A stretch of DNA of 64,000 nt, from assembly GCF_002899455.1 (NCBI RefSeq), contig NZ_PPFB01000001.1, positions 5,982,001 through 6,046,000 on the forward strand. The letters run 5' to 3'. This DNA is from Streptomyces sp. DH-12 (GTDB lineage Bacteria; Actinomycetota; Actinomycetes; Streptomycetales; Streptomycetaceae). Below the pieces are notes generated by a model. It searched no databases. It saw only the letters and a program-made list of their open reading frames with translations, and had not been told where the DNA came from. Of the stretch, positions 42,074 to 50,131 are shown one piece after another (the stretch's first letter is position 1; the number at the start of each line of letters is the position of its first letter). A program made the position numbers and the translations under genes.

Positions 42074-43129
42074 ATGCAGCTAGGGATCAACCTCGGCTAC
42101 TGGGGCGCCGGAATGGACGCGGACAACCTCGCCGTGGCCCAGGAGGCGGACCGCCTCGGATACGCGATCTGCTGGGCCGCCGAGGCCTACGGCTCCGACG
42201 CCGCCACCGTCCTCGCCTATGTCGCCGCCCGCACCGAGCGCATCGACGTCGGCTCCGCCATCTTCCAGATCCCGGCCCGCCAGCCGGCCATGACCGCGAT
42301 GACCGCGGCCACCCTCGACTCGCTGTCCGGGGGCCGCTTCCGCCTGGGTCTGGGCGTCTCCGGCCCCCAGGTCTCCGAGGGATGGTACGGCGTCAAGTTC
42401 GACAAGCCGCTCGCCCGCACCCGCGAGTACGTCGAGATCATCCGCAAGGCGATGACCCGCGAGCGCCTGTCCTTCGAGGGCGAGCACTGGACCCTGCCCC
42501 TCCCCGGCGGCCCGGGCAAGCCCCTCAAGCTCACCGTGCACCCGCAGCGCGAGCACATCCCGCTGTACATCGCCGCGATCGGCCCGAAGAACCTCGAGCA
42601 GACCGGTGAGATCGCCGACGGCGCCCTGCTGATCTTCCCGTCCGCCGACCACCTGGAGGAGACCGCCGTCCGCCATCTGCGCGCGGGCCGCGAGAAGGCC
42701 GGCAGGACCCTCGAGGGCTTCGACATCTGCCCGACCGTCCCGCTCGCCGTGGGCGACGACAAGGACGTGGCCGCCCTCGCCGACACCTTCCGCCCCTACA
42801 CGGCGCTGTACGTCGGCGGCATGGGCAGCCGCAAGCAGAACTTCTACAACCAGCTCGCCCAGCGGATGGGCTACGAGCGGGAGGCCGCCGAGATCCAGGA
42901 CAAGTACCTGTCCGGCGACAAGCAGGGCGCGGCCGCCGCCGTCCCGCACGACCTGATCGACAGCACCACCCTGCTCGGCTCGGTCGACCGCATCGCCGAC
43001 CGCATGAAGGCCTACGCGGCCGCCGGGGTCACCACCCTCACCCTCGCCCCGGCCGGCTTCACCCTCGACGAGCGGCTGGCCTCGCTGCGCGCCGGCGTCG
43101 AGGCCCTGGAGCGCGCGGGCCTGGCCTGA
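42074..43129 (+). CDS. LLM-class F420-dependent oxidoreductase
   Basis: 351 residues. Bacterial luciferase-like TIM barrel: the start MQLGINLGYWGAGMDADNLAV, the SLSGGRFRLGLGVSGPQV motif and IPLYIAAIGPKNLEQTGEIADG are typical of the F420-dependent subgroup. Such enzymes use cofactor F420 (known in streptomycetes) or FMN to reduce diverse substrates. ATG 42074 follows AAGGGGAGACGGCC. It appears to be a single-gene unit; a strong terminator follows. Substrate unknown. Confidence 0.93.
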   Translation: MQLGINLGYWGAGMDADNLAVAQEADRLGYAICWAAEAYGSDAATVLAYVAARTERIDVGSAIFQIPARQPAMTAMTAATLDSLSGGRFRLGLGVSGPQVSEGWYGVKFDKPLARTREYVEIIRKAMTRERLSFEGEHWTLPLPGGPGKPLKLTVHPQREHIPLYIAAIGPKNLEQTGEIADGALLIFPSADHLEETAVRHLRAGREKAGRTLEGFDICPTVPLAVGDDKDVAALADTFRPYTALYVGGMGSRKQNFYNQLAQRMGYEREAAEIQDKYLSGDKQGAAAAVPHDLIDSTTLLGSVDRIADRMKAYAAAGVTTLTLAPAGFTLDERLASLRAGVEALERAGLA

Positions 43130-43443
43130 TCCGTCCGGCCGCCGCCGCGTCCCCCGCGGCGGCGGCCAGGTCCCGCGGCCGTGGTGGGGGCTCGGGGGTC
43201 GACCCCGCCGCGGCCGTCACCCACGACAACGCCCCCCGGCCCCCGGGGGTCACGCGCCTGCCCACCGGATCGCCCGCCTCGCCGTGCGCCCGCCCCCGCC
43301 CTCCCGACGCCCGGCACGTACGCCGATCGGCGGAGTCGTCCGCCCCACCTGTTGCCGCGCCCCCACCGTCGCACTTGACTGCTTCTTCGCGAGCTGTGGA
43401 CATGCGGACCGCGCAACGGCGGACGCCGCGGAGAGGTGGGCCC
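43130..43443. other. Intergenic region with a terminator
   Basis: About 310 bases that hold the LLM-gene terminator (43137-43167) and the promoter of the ferritin-like gene. No further gene is supported. Confidence 0.5.
43137..43167. terminator. Terminator of the LLM oxidoreductase gene
   Basis: GGCCGCCGCCGCG pairs perfectly with CGCGGCGGCGGCC around a TCCCC loop, 8 bp past the stop. Confidence 0.85.
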
Positions 43444-44232
43444 ATGCTGTCGGCGAAGAGCCTGTTCCAGGAGATCCTCGACCACGACGAGTCCTTCGCG
43501 CTGTTCTGCTCGATCGCCGCGAGCGGGGAGTCCCAGGGCGGCTGGGAGAACGCCCGCATCGCGGCGCTCGTGCCCGACACCCAGCGCGACCTCGCCCCCA
43601 GGATCACCCGCCACGGCGCCGACGAGGACAAGCACGGCCGGATCTTCGGCGCCCTGCTGAGGAAGCGCGGCCTGGAGCCCGTCCCGGTGCCCCCGGACAC
43701 CGACTACACGATGCTGCTGGAGCGCAACGGCATCGGCCTGGCCCACGACAGGCTCAAGCGCGACGAGCCGCTCACCGTCGAGGACATCGTCACCTACCTC
43801 GCCCACAGCCGGGTCACCGAGCAGCGCGCCTCCGAGCAGATGAAGCTGCTGCGCAAACACTTCGCCGACCACCCCGACCTGGGCCGCGCGGTGAAGATGA
43901 TCTCCGACGACGAGGACAACCACCTCGCCTACTGCCACGAGGAACTGCTGCGCCTCGCCCACGCCGGACACGGCCGCGCCATCCAGCGCGCCCTGCGCAC
44001 GTGCGCGCTCGCCGAGATCCGCGTCCACCGCGACGTCAGCCTCGCCGTGATGGCCCGCATGGGCCGCATCCTCGGCTGGCCGAAGCCCAGGGCGGCGCTC
44101 CTCGCGGCCGGCATCCACGCCGTCCACCTGTACGAACGCCTCGGCGGCTGGCGCCGGATGGTCTCGCTGCGGATGCCCGAGCGGCGCAACGCGCTGGGCG
44201 GCCCCGCGGCCCCGGAACCCGAAGCGGCCTGA
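43444..44232 (+). CDS. Ferritin-like domain protein
   Basis: 262 residues from ATG 43444, with GAGAGGTGGGCCC upstream; an earlier ATG at 43399 has no such site. Four-helix ferritin-like motif: RHGADEDKHGRIFGALL, RVTEQRASEQMKLL and SDDEDNHLAYCHEELL give two Glu/Asp-x-x-His metal pairs for a di-iron site. The C-terminal region resembles HIAA-type helices. It could be an oxidase, hydroxylase or iron store; the substrate is unknown. It is convergent with corA. Confidence 0.85.
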   Translation: MLSAKSLFQEILDHDESFALFCSIAASGESQGGWENARIAALVPDTQRDLAPRITRHGADEDKHGRIFGALLRKRGLEPVPVPPDTDYTMLLERNGIGLAHDRLKRDEPLTVEDIVTYLAHSRVTEQRASEQMKLLRKHFADHPDLGRAVKMISDDEDNHLAYCHEELLRLAHAGHGRAIQRALRTCALAEIRVHRDVSLAVMARMGRILGWPKPRAALLAAGIHAVHLYERLGGWRRMVSLRMPERRNALGGPAAPEPEAA

Positions 44233-44244
44233 CCGCCCCGCCGG

Positions 44245-45240
44245 CTACAGCCAGCCCCGGCGTTTGAACGTGCCGAACAGCGCCACCTCCAGCGCGGCCA
44301 TCATCGCGATCACCACCGGGTACGACCACGTCCACCGCAGCTCGGGCATGTGCTCGAAGTTCATGCCGTAGATCCCCGCGATCATCGTGGGGACCACGGC
44401 CATTGCCGCCCACGCGGAGATCTTGCGCATGTCGTCGTTCTGCTGCACGCCGACCTGCGCCAGGTGCGCCGACAGCACGTCCGACACCAGCCGGTCCAGA
44501 CCCTCCACCGACTCGTTGACGCGCGTGAGGTGGTCGTGGACGTCGCGGAAGTACGGCCGCGCCCCCTCCTCCACGAACGGCACCGCCGGCCCCGACGCGC
44601 CGGTCCCGGCGAGCCGGGCCATGGGCGCGGTCAGCGGCACCGTCGCCCGGCGGAACTCCAGGATCTGCCGCTTGAACCCGTAGATCCGGGACGCGGTGTG
44701 CCGCGAGTCGCCCGCGTCGGGGGTGAAGACCTGCGTCTCCAGCTCCTCCAGGTCCGTCTGCAGCTCGGTCGCCACCTCCAGGTAGTGGTCGACCACGGCG
44801 TCGGCGACCGCGTACAGCACCGACGTCGCCCCCTCCCGCTGCAGCTCCGGCTCCCGCTCCAGCCGGTCCCGCACCGCGGCCAGCGGGGCGCCCTCGCCGT
44901 GCCGTACGCTCACCGCGAACGAGTCGCCGAGGAAGATCATGATCTCGCCGGAGGAGACGGCGTCGCTGTCCGGCTCGTACACCACCGGCTTGAGGACGAC
45001 GAAGACCGAGTCGTCGTACACCTCCAGCTTGGGCCGCTGATGGGCCTTGAGGGCGTCCTCCACCGCCAGCGGATGCAGCCCGAACTCCCGCGTGACCAGG
45101 TCGAACTCCTCGGCCGTCGGCTCGTGCAGCCCGATCCAGACGAAGCCTCCCGCCGACCGCGCCTCGTCCAGTGCGTCGGAGAAGTCCTGGGGGCCCTCCG
45201 ACCGGTGCCCCTCCCGGTAGACGCCACAGTCGACGATCAC
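44245..45240 (-). CDS. corA: CorA-family Mg2+/Co2+ transporter
   Basis: 331 residues from GTG 45240, with AGGAGGACATGCTTC before it. The large cytoplasmic N-terminal domain is followed by two C-terminal membrane spans. The pore motif GMN is in IAGIYGMNFEHMPELRW and the tail is YPVVIAMMAALEVALFGTFK plus RRGWL. The divalent-cation channel family is certain; whether it carries Mg, Co, Zn or Ni is not. Convergent with the ferritin-like gene by a 12-bp gap. Confidence 0.95.
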   Translation of the reverse strand: MIVDCGVYREGHRSEGPQDFSDALDEARSAGGFVWIGLHEPTAEEFDLVTREFGLHPLAVEDALKAHQRPKLEVYDDSVFVVLKPVVYEPDSDAVSSGEIMIFLGDSFAVSVRHGEGAPLAAVRDRLEREPELQREGATSVLYAVADAVVDHYLEVATELQTDLEELETQVFTPDAGDSRHTASRIYGFKRQILEFRRATVPLTAPMARLAGTGASGPAVPFVEEGARPYFRDVHDHLTRVNESVEGLDRLVSDVLSAHLAQVGVQQNDDMRKISAWAAMAVVPTMIAGIYGMNFEHMPELRWTWSYPVVIAMMAALEVALFGTFKRRGWL

Positions 45241-45347
45241 GAAGCATGTCCTCCTGTCCCGGCAGCCGGTCCGCCGTCCCGTTCCCGTCCCGCCGTCGTG
45301 TTCCCGTCCCGGTTCCCCCGGGCGGCCGTACGCCTACCCTGGGCGGC

Positions 45348-46034
45348 ATGCCCACGTTGCTCCTGGTCCGGCACGGACGCTCCACCGCCAACACCGAGGG
45401 ACTGCTCGCCGGCTGGACGCCCGGCGTGCACCTCGACGACCGCGGGACCGCGCAGGCCGCCGCCCTGCCCGGGCGGCTCGCCCCGCTGACGCCGGCCGAG
45501 GTCGTCACCAGCCCGCTCGACCGCTGCCGGGAGACCGTCGCACCGCTGCTCCGGGCCCGCCCCGGCCTCACCCACCACATCGACGAGCGCATCGGCGAGT
45601 GCCACTACGGCGACTGGACCGGACGCAAGCTCGCCGAACTCAAGGACGAGCCGCTCATGGAGGTCGTGCAGGCGCACCCGTCGGCCGCGGCCTTCCCCGG
45701 CGGGGAGTCCCTGCGCGCCATGCAGGCGCGCGCCGCCGAAGCGGTGCGCGAATGGAACGCGCGCGTGGAGCGCGACCACGGACCCGACGCCGTGTACCTG
45801 ATGTGCTCGCACGGCGACATCATCAAGTCTCTGGTGGCGGACGCCCTCGGACTTCATCTCGACCTCTTCCAGCGGATCTCCGTGGAACCGTGTTCCATCA
45901 CCGCGATCCGTTACACCCGGCTGCGCCCCTTTCTGCTCCGGCTCGGCGACACCGGCGACTTCGCGTCCCTGGCGCCGCGCGAGGAGCCGCCCGCCGGCGA
46001 CGCCACGGTGGGGGGCGACGCGGGCGCACCGTGA
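45348..46034 (+). CDS. Histidine phosphatase family protein (MSMEG_4193 phosphomutase type)
   Basis: 228 residues from ATG 45348. Phosphohistidine signature LLLVRHGRST with His9, a second catalytic His in MCSHGDIIKS, and substrate arginines in TSPLDRCRETV. Typical for broad phosphatases and cofactor-dependent mutases. It is one of an actinobacterial trio with the following DUF3090 and SCO1664-type genes and mshC downstream. The phosphate substrate is not known; a step in mycothiol formation is an attractive hypothesis. The C-terminal 30 residues are disordered Gly/Ala/Pro. Confidence 0.93.
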   Translation: MPTLLLVRHGRSTANTEGLLAGWTPGVHLDDRGTAQAAALPGRLAPLTPAEVVTSPLDRCRETVAPLLRARPGLTHHIDERIGECHYGDWTGRKLAELKDEPLMEVVQAHPSAAAFPGGESLRAMQARAAEAVREWNARVERDHGPDAVYLMCSHGDIIKSLVADALGLHLDLFQRISVEPCSITAIRYTRLRPFLLRLGDTGDFASLAPREEPPAGDATVGGDAGAP

Positions 46035-46121
46035 TCGTTCCCCGCAGTAGGGTGAAGCGACCGCACCGTTGCGTTCCGACGCACCCACCGCCCGTTCCCC
46101 GACTTCCCATGGAGACAGGAC

Positions 46122-46712
46122 GTGTCCCGTCAGGTGTTCCTCTACGACCAACCGGAACGTTTCGTGGCCGGCACGGTCGGACTGCCAGGGCGCCGTACGT
46201 TCTTCCTCCAGGCCTCCGCCGGCTCCCGGGTGACCAGCGTGGCCCTGGAGAAGACCCAGGTCGCGGCGCTCGCCGAGCGGATGGACGAACTGCTCGACGA
46301 GGTGGTGCGCCGCAGCGGCGGCAGCGCGGCGGTGCCCGCGATGGCGCCGGCCGAGATCACCGACACGGCCCCGCTGGACACCCCCGTGGAGGAGGAGTTC
46401 CGCGTCGGCACCATGGCGCTCGCCTGGGACGGCGAGGAGCAGCGCATGATCGTGGAGGCGCAGGCGCTCGTCGAACTGGACGCCGACTCCGACGAGGACC
46501 TCGCCGAGGCGGAGGAGCGGCTGCTCCAGGACGAGGAGAACGGCCCGCCGATGCTGCGCGTCCGGCTCACCGGGGCGCAGGCGCGGGCCTTCGCCAAGCG
46601 CGCCCTGGACGTCGTCAACGCGGGCCGCCCGCCGTGCCCGCTGTGCAGTCTCCCGCTCGACCCGGAAGGACACGTATGTCCGCGCCAGAACGGATACCGC
46701 CGCGGAGCGTGA
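46122..46712 (+). CDS. DUF3090-family protein
   Basis: 196 residues from GTG 46122. The family start SRQVFLYDQPERFVAGTVG is intact. An acidic central part (residues 100-150) and a C-terminal zinc-ribbon-like motif CPLCSLPLDPEGHVC (C-x2-C-x8-H-x-C) follow. The protein is uncharacterised but is always found in the trio beside the histidine phosphatase and the SCO1664-type gene. It overlaps the next gene by 37 bases, indicating coupled translation. Confidence 0.93.
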   Translation: MSRQVFLYDQPERFVAGTVGLPGRRTFFLQASAGSRVTSVALEKTQVAALAERMDELLDEVVRRSGGSAAVPAMAPAEITDTAPLDTPVEEEFRVGTMALAWDGEEQRMIVEAQALVELDADSDEDLAEAEERLLQDEENGPPMLRVRLTGAQARAFAKRALDVVNAGRPPCPLCSLPLDPEGHVCPRQNGYRRGA

Positions 46713-47509
46713 CCGCCACCGACCCGGCCGCGGCCGAACTGCTCGCCCGCGGCGAGCTGACCGTGCGCGGACGCATCCGTGAGGCGTCGAACGCCGCGCT
46801 GTACTGCACCGTCGCGCACGAGGGCCGGGAGGCCGCCTGCGTCTACAAGCCGGTCGCGGGGGAGCGGCCGCTGTGGGACTTCCCCGACGGCACCCTGGCC
46901 GGCCGCGAGGCGGCCGCGTACGAGGTGTCCCGGGCGACCGGCTGGGACCTCGTGCCGCCCACCGTGCTGCGCGACGGCCCCTACGGCGAGGGCATGTGCC
47001 AGCTGTGGATCGAGACCGTGCCCGGCGCCGAGCTGCTCGCCCTGGTGGACGGCGAGGAGCCCGAGCCGGGCTGGAAGGCGATCGGGTCCGCCGAGGTCGG
47101 CGAGGGCCGCACCGCGCTGCTGGTGCACGCCGACGACGACCGCCTGCGCCGCCTCTCCGTGCTGGACGCGGTGATCAACAACGCCGACCGCAAGGGCGGG
47201 CACCTGCTGCCCACGGCGGACGGCCGGCTCTACGGCATCGACCACGGGGTCACCTTCAACACCGAGAACAAGCTGCGCACGCTGCTGTGGGGCTGGGCGG
47301 GGGAGCCGCTGCCCGGGGAGGCCCTGGACGTCCTCAAGACCCTCCGGGACGCCCTCGCCGCCTCCGGCCCCCTCACCGCGGCCCTGACCCCGCTGATCAC
47401 GCCCGCGGAGATCGACGCGACCCGCGCCCGCGTGCAGTCCCTGCTCACCACCGGCACCCACCCGGAACCGGGCACCGACTGGCCGGCGATCCCCTGGCCC
47501 CCCGTCTGA
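46676..47509 (+). CDS. SCO1664-family protein with distant PI3/PI4-kinase similarity
   Basis: 277 residues from ATG 46676. A kinase-like core is visible: VYKPVAGERPLWDFPDGTLA as the nucleotide-binding region, NNADRKGGHLL with Asp171 as a catalytic loop and YGIDHGVTFN with Asp189 as a metal motif. The HhxxTLLWGW and LKTLRDAL parts follow. The family has remote similarity to phosphatidylinositol 3/4-kinases and is confined mainly to actinobacteria. Downstream of the phosphatase and DUF3090 genes and directly before mshC, so a role in inositol-phosphate chemistry is conceivable. Activity not shown. Confidence 0.9.
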   Translation: MSAPERIPPRSVTATDPAAAELLARGELTVRGRIREASNAALYCTVAHEGREAACVYKPVAGERPLWDFPDGTLAGREAAAYEVSRATGWDLVPPTVLRDGPYGEGMCQLWIETVPGAELLALVDGEEPEPGWKAIGSAEVGEGRTALLVHADDDRLRRLSVLDAVINNADRKGGHLLPTADGRLYGIDHGVTFNTENKLRTLLWGWAGEPLPGEALDVLKTLRDALAASGPLTAALTPLITPAEIDATRARVQSLLTTGTHPEPGTDWPAIPWPPV

Positions 47510-47514
47510 CCCGG

Positions 47515-47551
47515 GCGCGTGGCCGGTGCGGCACACGGCGCGGCCACGCGC
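47515..47551. terminator. Weak hairpin after the SCO1664-type gene
   Basis: GCGCGTGGCC and GGCCACGCGC pair across a 17-base loop, 6 bp past the stop. Could attenuate transcription before mshC. Confidence 0.4.
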
Positions 47552-47622
47552 AAGAACGCCCTCCCGGCCATACGGCCCGTTCCGGTTCGTATCCGGAACT
47601 CGGGTCCGGTTAGGCTCGTGAC

Positions 47623-48852
47623 ATGCATGCCTGGCCCGCTTCCGAAGTCCCCGCCCTGCCCGGTCAGGGCCGCGACCTGAGGATCCACGACACCGCGACC
47701 GGCGGTCCGGTCACCCTCGACCCCGGTCCCGTCGCCCGTCTCTACGTCTGCGGCATCACGCCCTACGACGCCACCCACATCGGACACGCGGCGACCTACA
47801 ACGCGTTCGACCTGGTGCAGCGCGTGTGGCTCGACAACAAGCGGCAGGTTCACTACGTCCAGAACGTCACCGACGTCGACGACCCGCTGCTGGAGCGGGC
47901 CGAGCGCGACGGCGTCGACTGGACCGCGCTCGCCGAGCGCGAGACCGCCCTGTTCCGCGAGGACATGACGGCCCTGCGGATGCTGCCGCCCCGGCAGTAC
48001 GTAGGCGCGGTCGAGGCCATACCCGGCATCGTCCCGATCGTCGAGCGGCTCCGTGAGCTCGGCGCCACCTACGAGATCGACGGCGACATCTACTTCTCCG
48101 TCGAGTCCGACCCGCACTTCGGCCAGGTCTCGCACCTGGACGCCGCCGCCATGCGGCTGCTGTCCGCCGAACGCGGCGGCGACCCGGACCGCCCGGGCAA
48201 GAAGAACCCCGTCGACCCGATGCTCTGGATGGCCGCCCGCGAGGGCGAGCCGAGCTGGGACGGCGGTTCGCTCGGCCGGGGCCGCCCCGGCTGGCACATC
48301 GAGTGCGTGGCCATCGCCCTCGACCACCTGGGCATGACCTTCGACATCCAGGGCGGCGGCTCCGACCTGGTCTTCCCGCACCACGAGATGGGCGCCTCGC
48401 ACGCCCAGGTGCTCACCGGCGAGTACCCGATGGCCAAGGCCTATGTGCACGCCGGCATGGTCGCCCTGGACGGGGAGAAGATGTCCAAGTCCAAGGGCAA
48501 TCTGGTCTTCGTGTCCCGGCTGCGGCGCGACGGCGTGGACCCGGCGGCGATCCGGCTGGCGCTGCTGGCCCACCACTACCGCTCCGACTGGGAGTGGACC
48601 GACCGGGTCCTCCAGGACGCCGTGACCCGCCTCGCCCACTGGCGCGCCGCGGTCTCCCGCCCCGACGGGCCGCCCGCCGAGGCGCTCGTCGAGGAGATCC
48701 GCGACGCCCTCGCGGACGACCTGAACGCACCGTCCGCGCTCGCCGCCGTCGACCGCTGGACCGTCCTCCAGGAGCAGAGCGGCGGCACCGACGCGGGCGC
48801 GCCCGGTGTGGTCTCCCGCGCCGTGGACGCCCTGCTCGGCGTCGCGCTCTAG
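47623..48852 (+). CDS. mshC: Mycothiol synthesis ligase (cysteine:GlcN-Ins ligase)
   Basis: 409 residues. Cysteinyl-tRNA-synthetase-like enzyme that joins cysteine to GlcN-inositol with ATP, the third mycothiol step. The HIGH motif is H52-I-G-H55 in ATHIGHA, the KMSKS motif is K286-M-S-K-S in EKMSKSKGNL, and the zinc Cys is in LYVCGIT. The length is that of MshC and not of full CysS (about 460), and the CysS anticodon domain is missing. Last gene of the run histidine phosphatase-DUF3090-SCO1664-mshC. A very strong hairpin follows. Confidence 0.97.
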   Translation: MHAWPASEVPALPGQGRDLRIHDTATGGPVTLDPGPVARLYVCGITPYDATHIGHAATYNAFDLVQRVWLDNKRQVHYVQNVTDVDDPLLERAERDGVDWTALAERETALFREDMTALRMLPPRQYVGAVEAIPGIVPIVERLRELGATYEIDGDIYFSVESDPHFGQVSHLDAAAMRLLSAERGGDPDRPGKKNPVDPMLWMAAREGEPSWDGGSLGRGRPGWHIECVAIALDHLGMTFDIQGGGSDLVFPHHEMGASHAQVLTGEYPMAKAYVHAGMVALDGEKMSKSKGNLVFVSRLRRDGVDPAAIRLALLAHHYRSDWEWTDRVLQDAVTRLAHWRAAVSRPDGPPAEALVEEIRDALADDLNAPSALAAVDRWTVLQEQSGGTDAGAPGVVSRAVDALLGVAL

Positions 48853-48870
48853 GGCCGGGCCGGCACGAGA

Positions 48871-48915
48871 CGGCACGAAGGGGGCGCCCCGGGACGGGGC
48901 GCCCCCTTCGTGCCG
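48871..48915. terminator. Bidirectional terminator between mshC and the PAC2 gene
   Basis: A 21-bp perfect stem (CGGCACGAAGGGGGCGCCCCG with its complement) with a 3-base loop, 18 bp past mshC and 5 bp before the end of the convergent PAC2 gene. Confidence 0.9.
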
Positions 48916-48919
48916 TCCG

Positions 48920-49912
48920 TCAGTCCTCCGACGACTCGTCGCCGTCCTGATCGGTGTCGGTCTCCTGCCGGGGCGGCTTCGGCGGACGGGACCGGCCGCC
49001 CGGCCCGTCGCGTCGGTAGGGCGGCCCGTCCGGACCCTCGGCGGTGGCGTGCCCGCCGGGCGGACCCGACGCACCGTCACGACGCCGCAGGTACCGCTCG
49101 AACTCGCGGGCGATGGCCTCGCCGGACGCCTCCGGCAGCTCGGCGGTGTCCCGTGCCTCCTCCAGCGTCTGCACGTACTCGGCGACCTCGCTGTCCTCCG
49201 CGGCCAGCTGGTCCACGCCCACCTGCCAGGCACGCGCGTCCTCGGGCAGCTCGCCCAGCGGGATCCGCACGTCGATCAGGTCCTCGAGCCGGTTCAACAG
49301 GGCCAGCGTGGCCTTCGGGTTGGGCGGCTGCGACACGTAGTGCGGGACCGCCGCCCACAGCGACACCGCGGGGACGCCCGCATGCGTGCACGCCTCCTGG
49401 AGGATGCCGACGATGCCCGTCGGCCCCTCGTACTTGGTCTCCTCGAGATCCATGCGGCGGGCCAGGTCCGGGTCGGACGTGGTCCCGCTGATCGGGACCG
49501 GACGGGTGTGCGGGGTGTCACCGAGCAGCGCGCCCAGCACCACCACCAGCTCCACGCCCAGCTCGTGCGCGAAGCCGAGGATCTCGTTGCAGAACGAGCG
49601 CCAGCGCATGGACGGTTCGATGCCGCGCACCAGTACCAGGTCGCGCGGTTTCTCGCCGCCCACCCGCACCACCGACAGCCGCGTCGTCGGCCAGGTGATC
49701 TTCCGCACGCCGTTCTCCATGAACACCGTGGGGCGGTTGACCTGGAAGTCGTAGTAGTCCTCGGCGTCGAGCGCCGCGAACACCTCGCCCTTCCACTCCC
49801 TGTCCAGATGCGCGACCGCGGTGGAGGCGGCGTCACCGGCGTCGTTCCAGCCCTCGAACGCGGCCACCATGACCGGGTCGATCAGCTCGGGAACCCCCTC
49901 GAGCTCGATCAC
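48920..49912 (-). CDS. PAC2-family protein
   Basis: 330 residues. PAC2 (proteasome assembly chaperone 2-like) domain: MVAAFEGWNDAGDAAS, the ADLDYYDFQVNRPT-type loop, VVVLGALLGDTPHTRPVP and GVPAVSLWAAVPHYVSQ. Bacterial and archaeal PAC2 proteins associate with ATP-dependent proteolysis; in actinobacteria a link with proteasomes is often proposed but unproven. The C-terminal 40 residues are Pro/Arg/Gly-rich and disordered. Convergent with mshC. Confidence 0.93.
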   Translation of the reverse strand: MIELEGVPELIDPVMVAAFEGWNDAGDAASTAVAHLDREWKGEVFAALDAEDYYDFQVNRPTVFMENGVRKITWPTTRLSVVRVGGEKPRDLVLVRGIEPSMRWRSFCNEILGFAHELGVELVVVLGALLGDTPHTRPVPISGTTSDPDLARRMDLEETKYEGPTGIVGILQEACTHAGVPAVSLWAAVPHYVSQPPNPKATLALLNRLEDLIDVRIPLGELPEDARAWQVGVDQLAAEDSEVAEYVQTLEEARDTAELPEASGEAIAREFERYLRRRDGASGPPGGHATAEGPDGPPYRRDGPGGRSRPPKPPRQETDTDQDGDESSED

Positions 49913-50062
49913 CCAGCGCCTCCTTCCGACGTGCCCTCATGTACGCACCAACCTTACGGCGTGCCCACGGGGGCGCCCGCAGCTCCCCGTACAAGGGGAG
50001 TGCCCCATCACTGCCCCGCACCGCCCCGGGAAACACCCGTACGGCGGACCGCGGAACGCGGC

Positions 50063-50096
50063 GGGGGGCGGCCCCGCCGACGCGGGACCGCCCCCC
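50063..50096 (-). terminator. Terminator of the glpF-glpK-glpD operon
   Basis: GGGGGGCGGCCCCGC pairs with GCGGGACCGCCCCCC (one mismatch), 36 bp past the glpD stop. Confidence 0.75.
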
Positions 50097-50131
50097 CTCG
50101 CCTCACGCGGGCCGAGCCGGCGCGGGCACGG

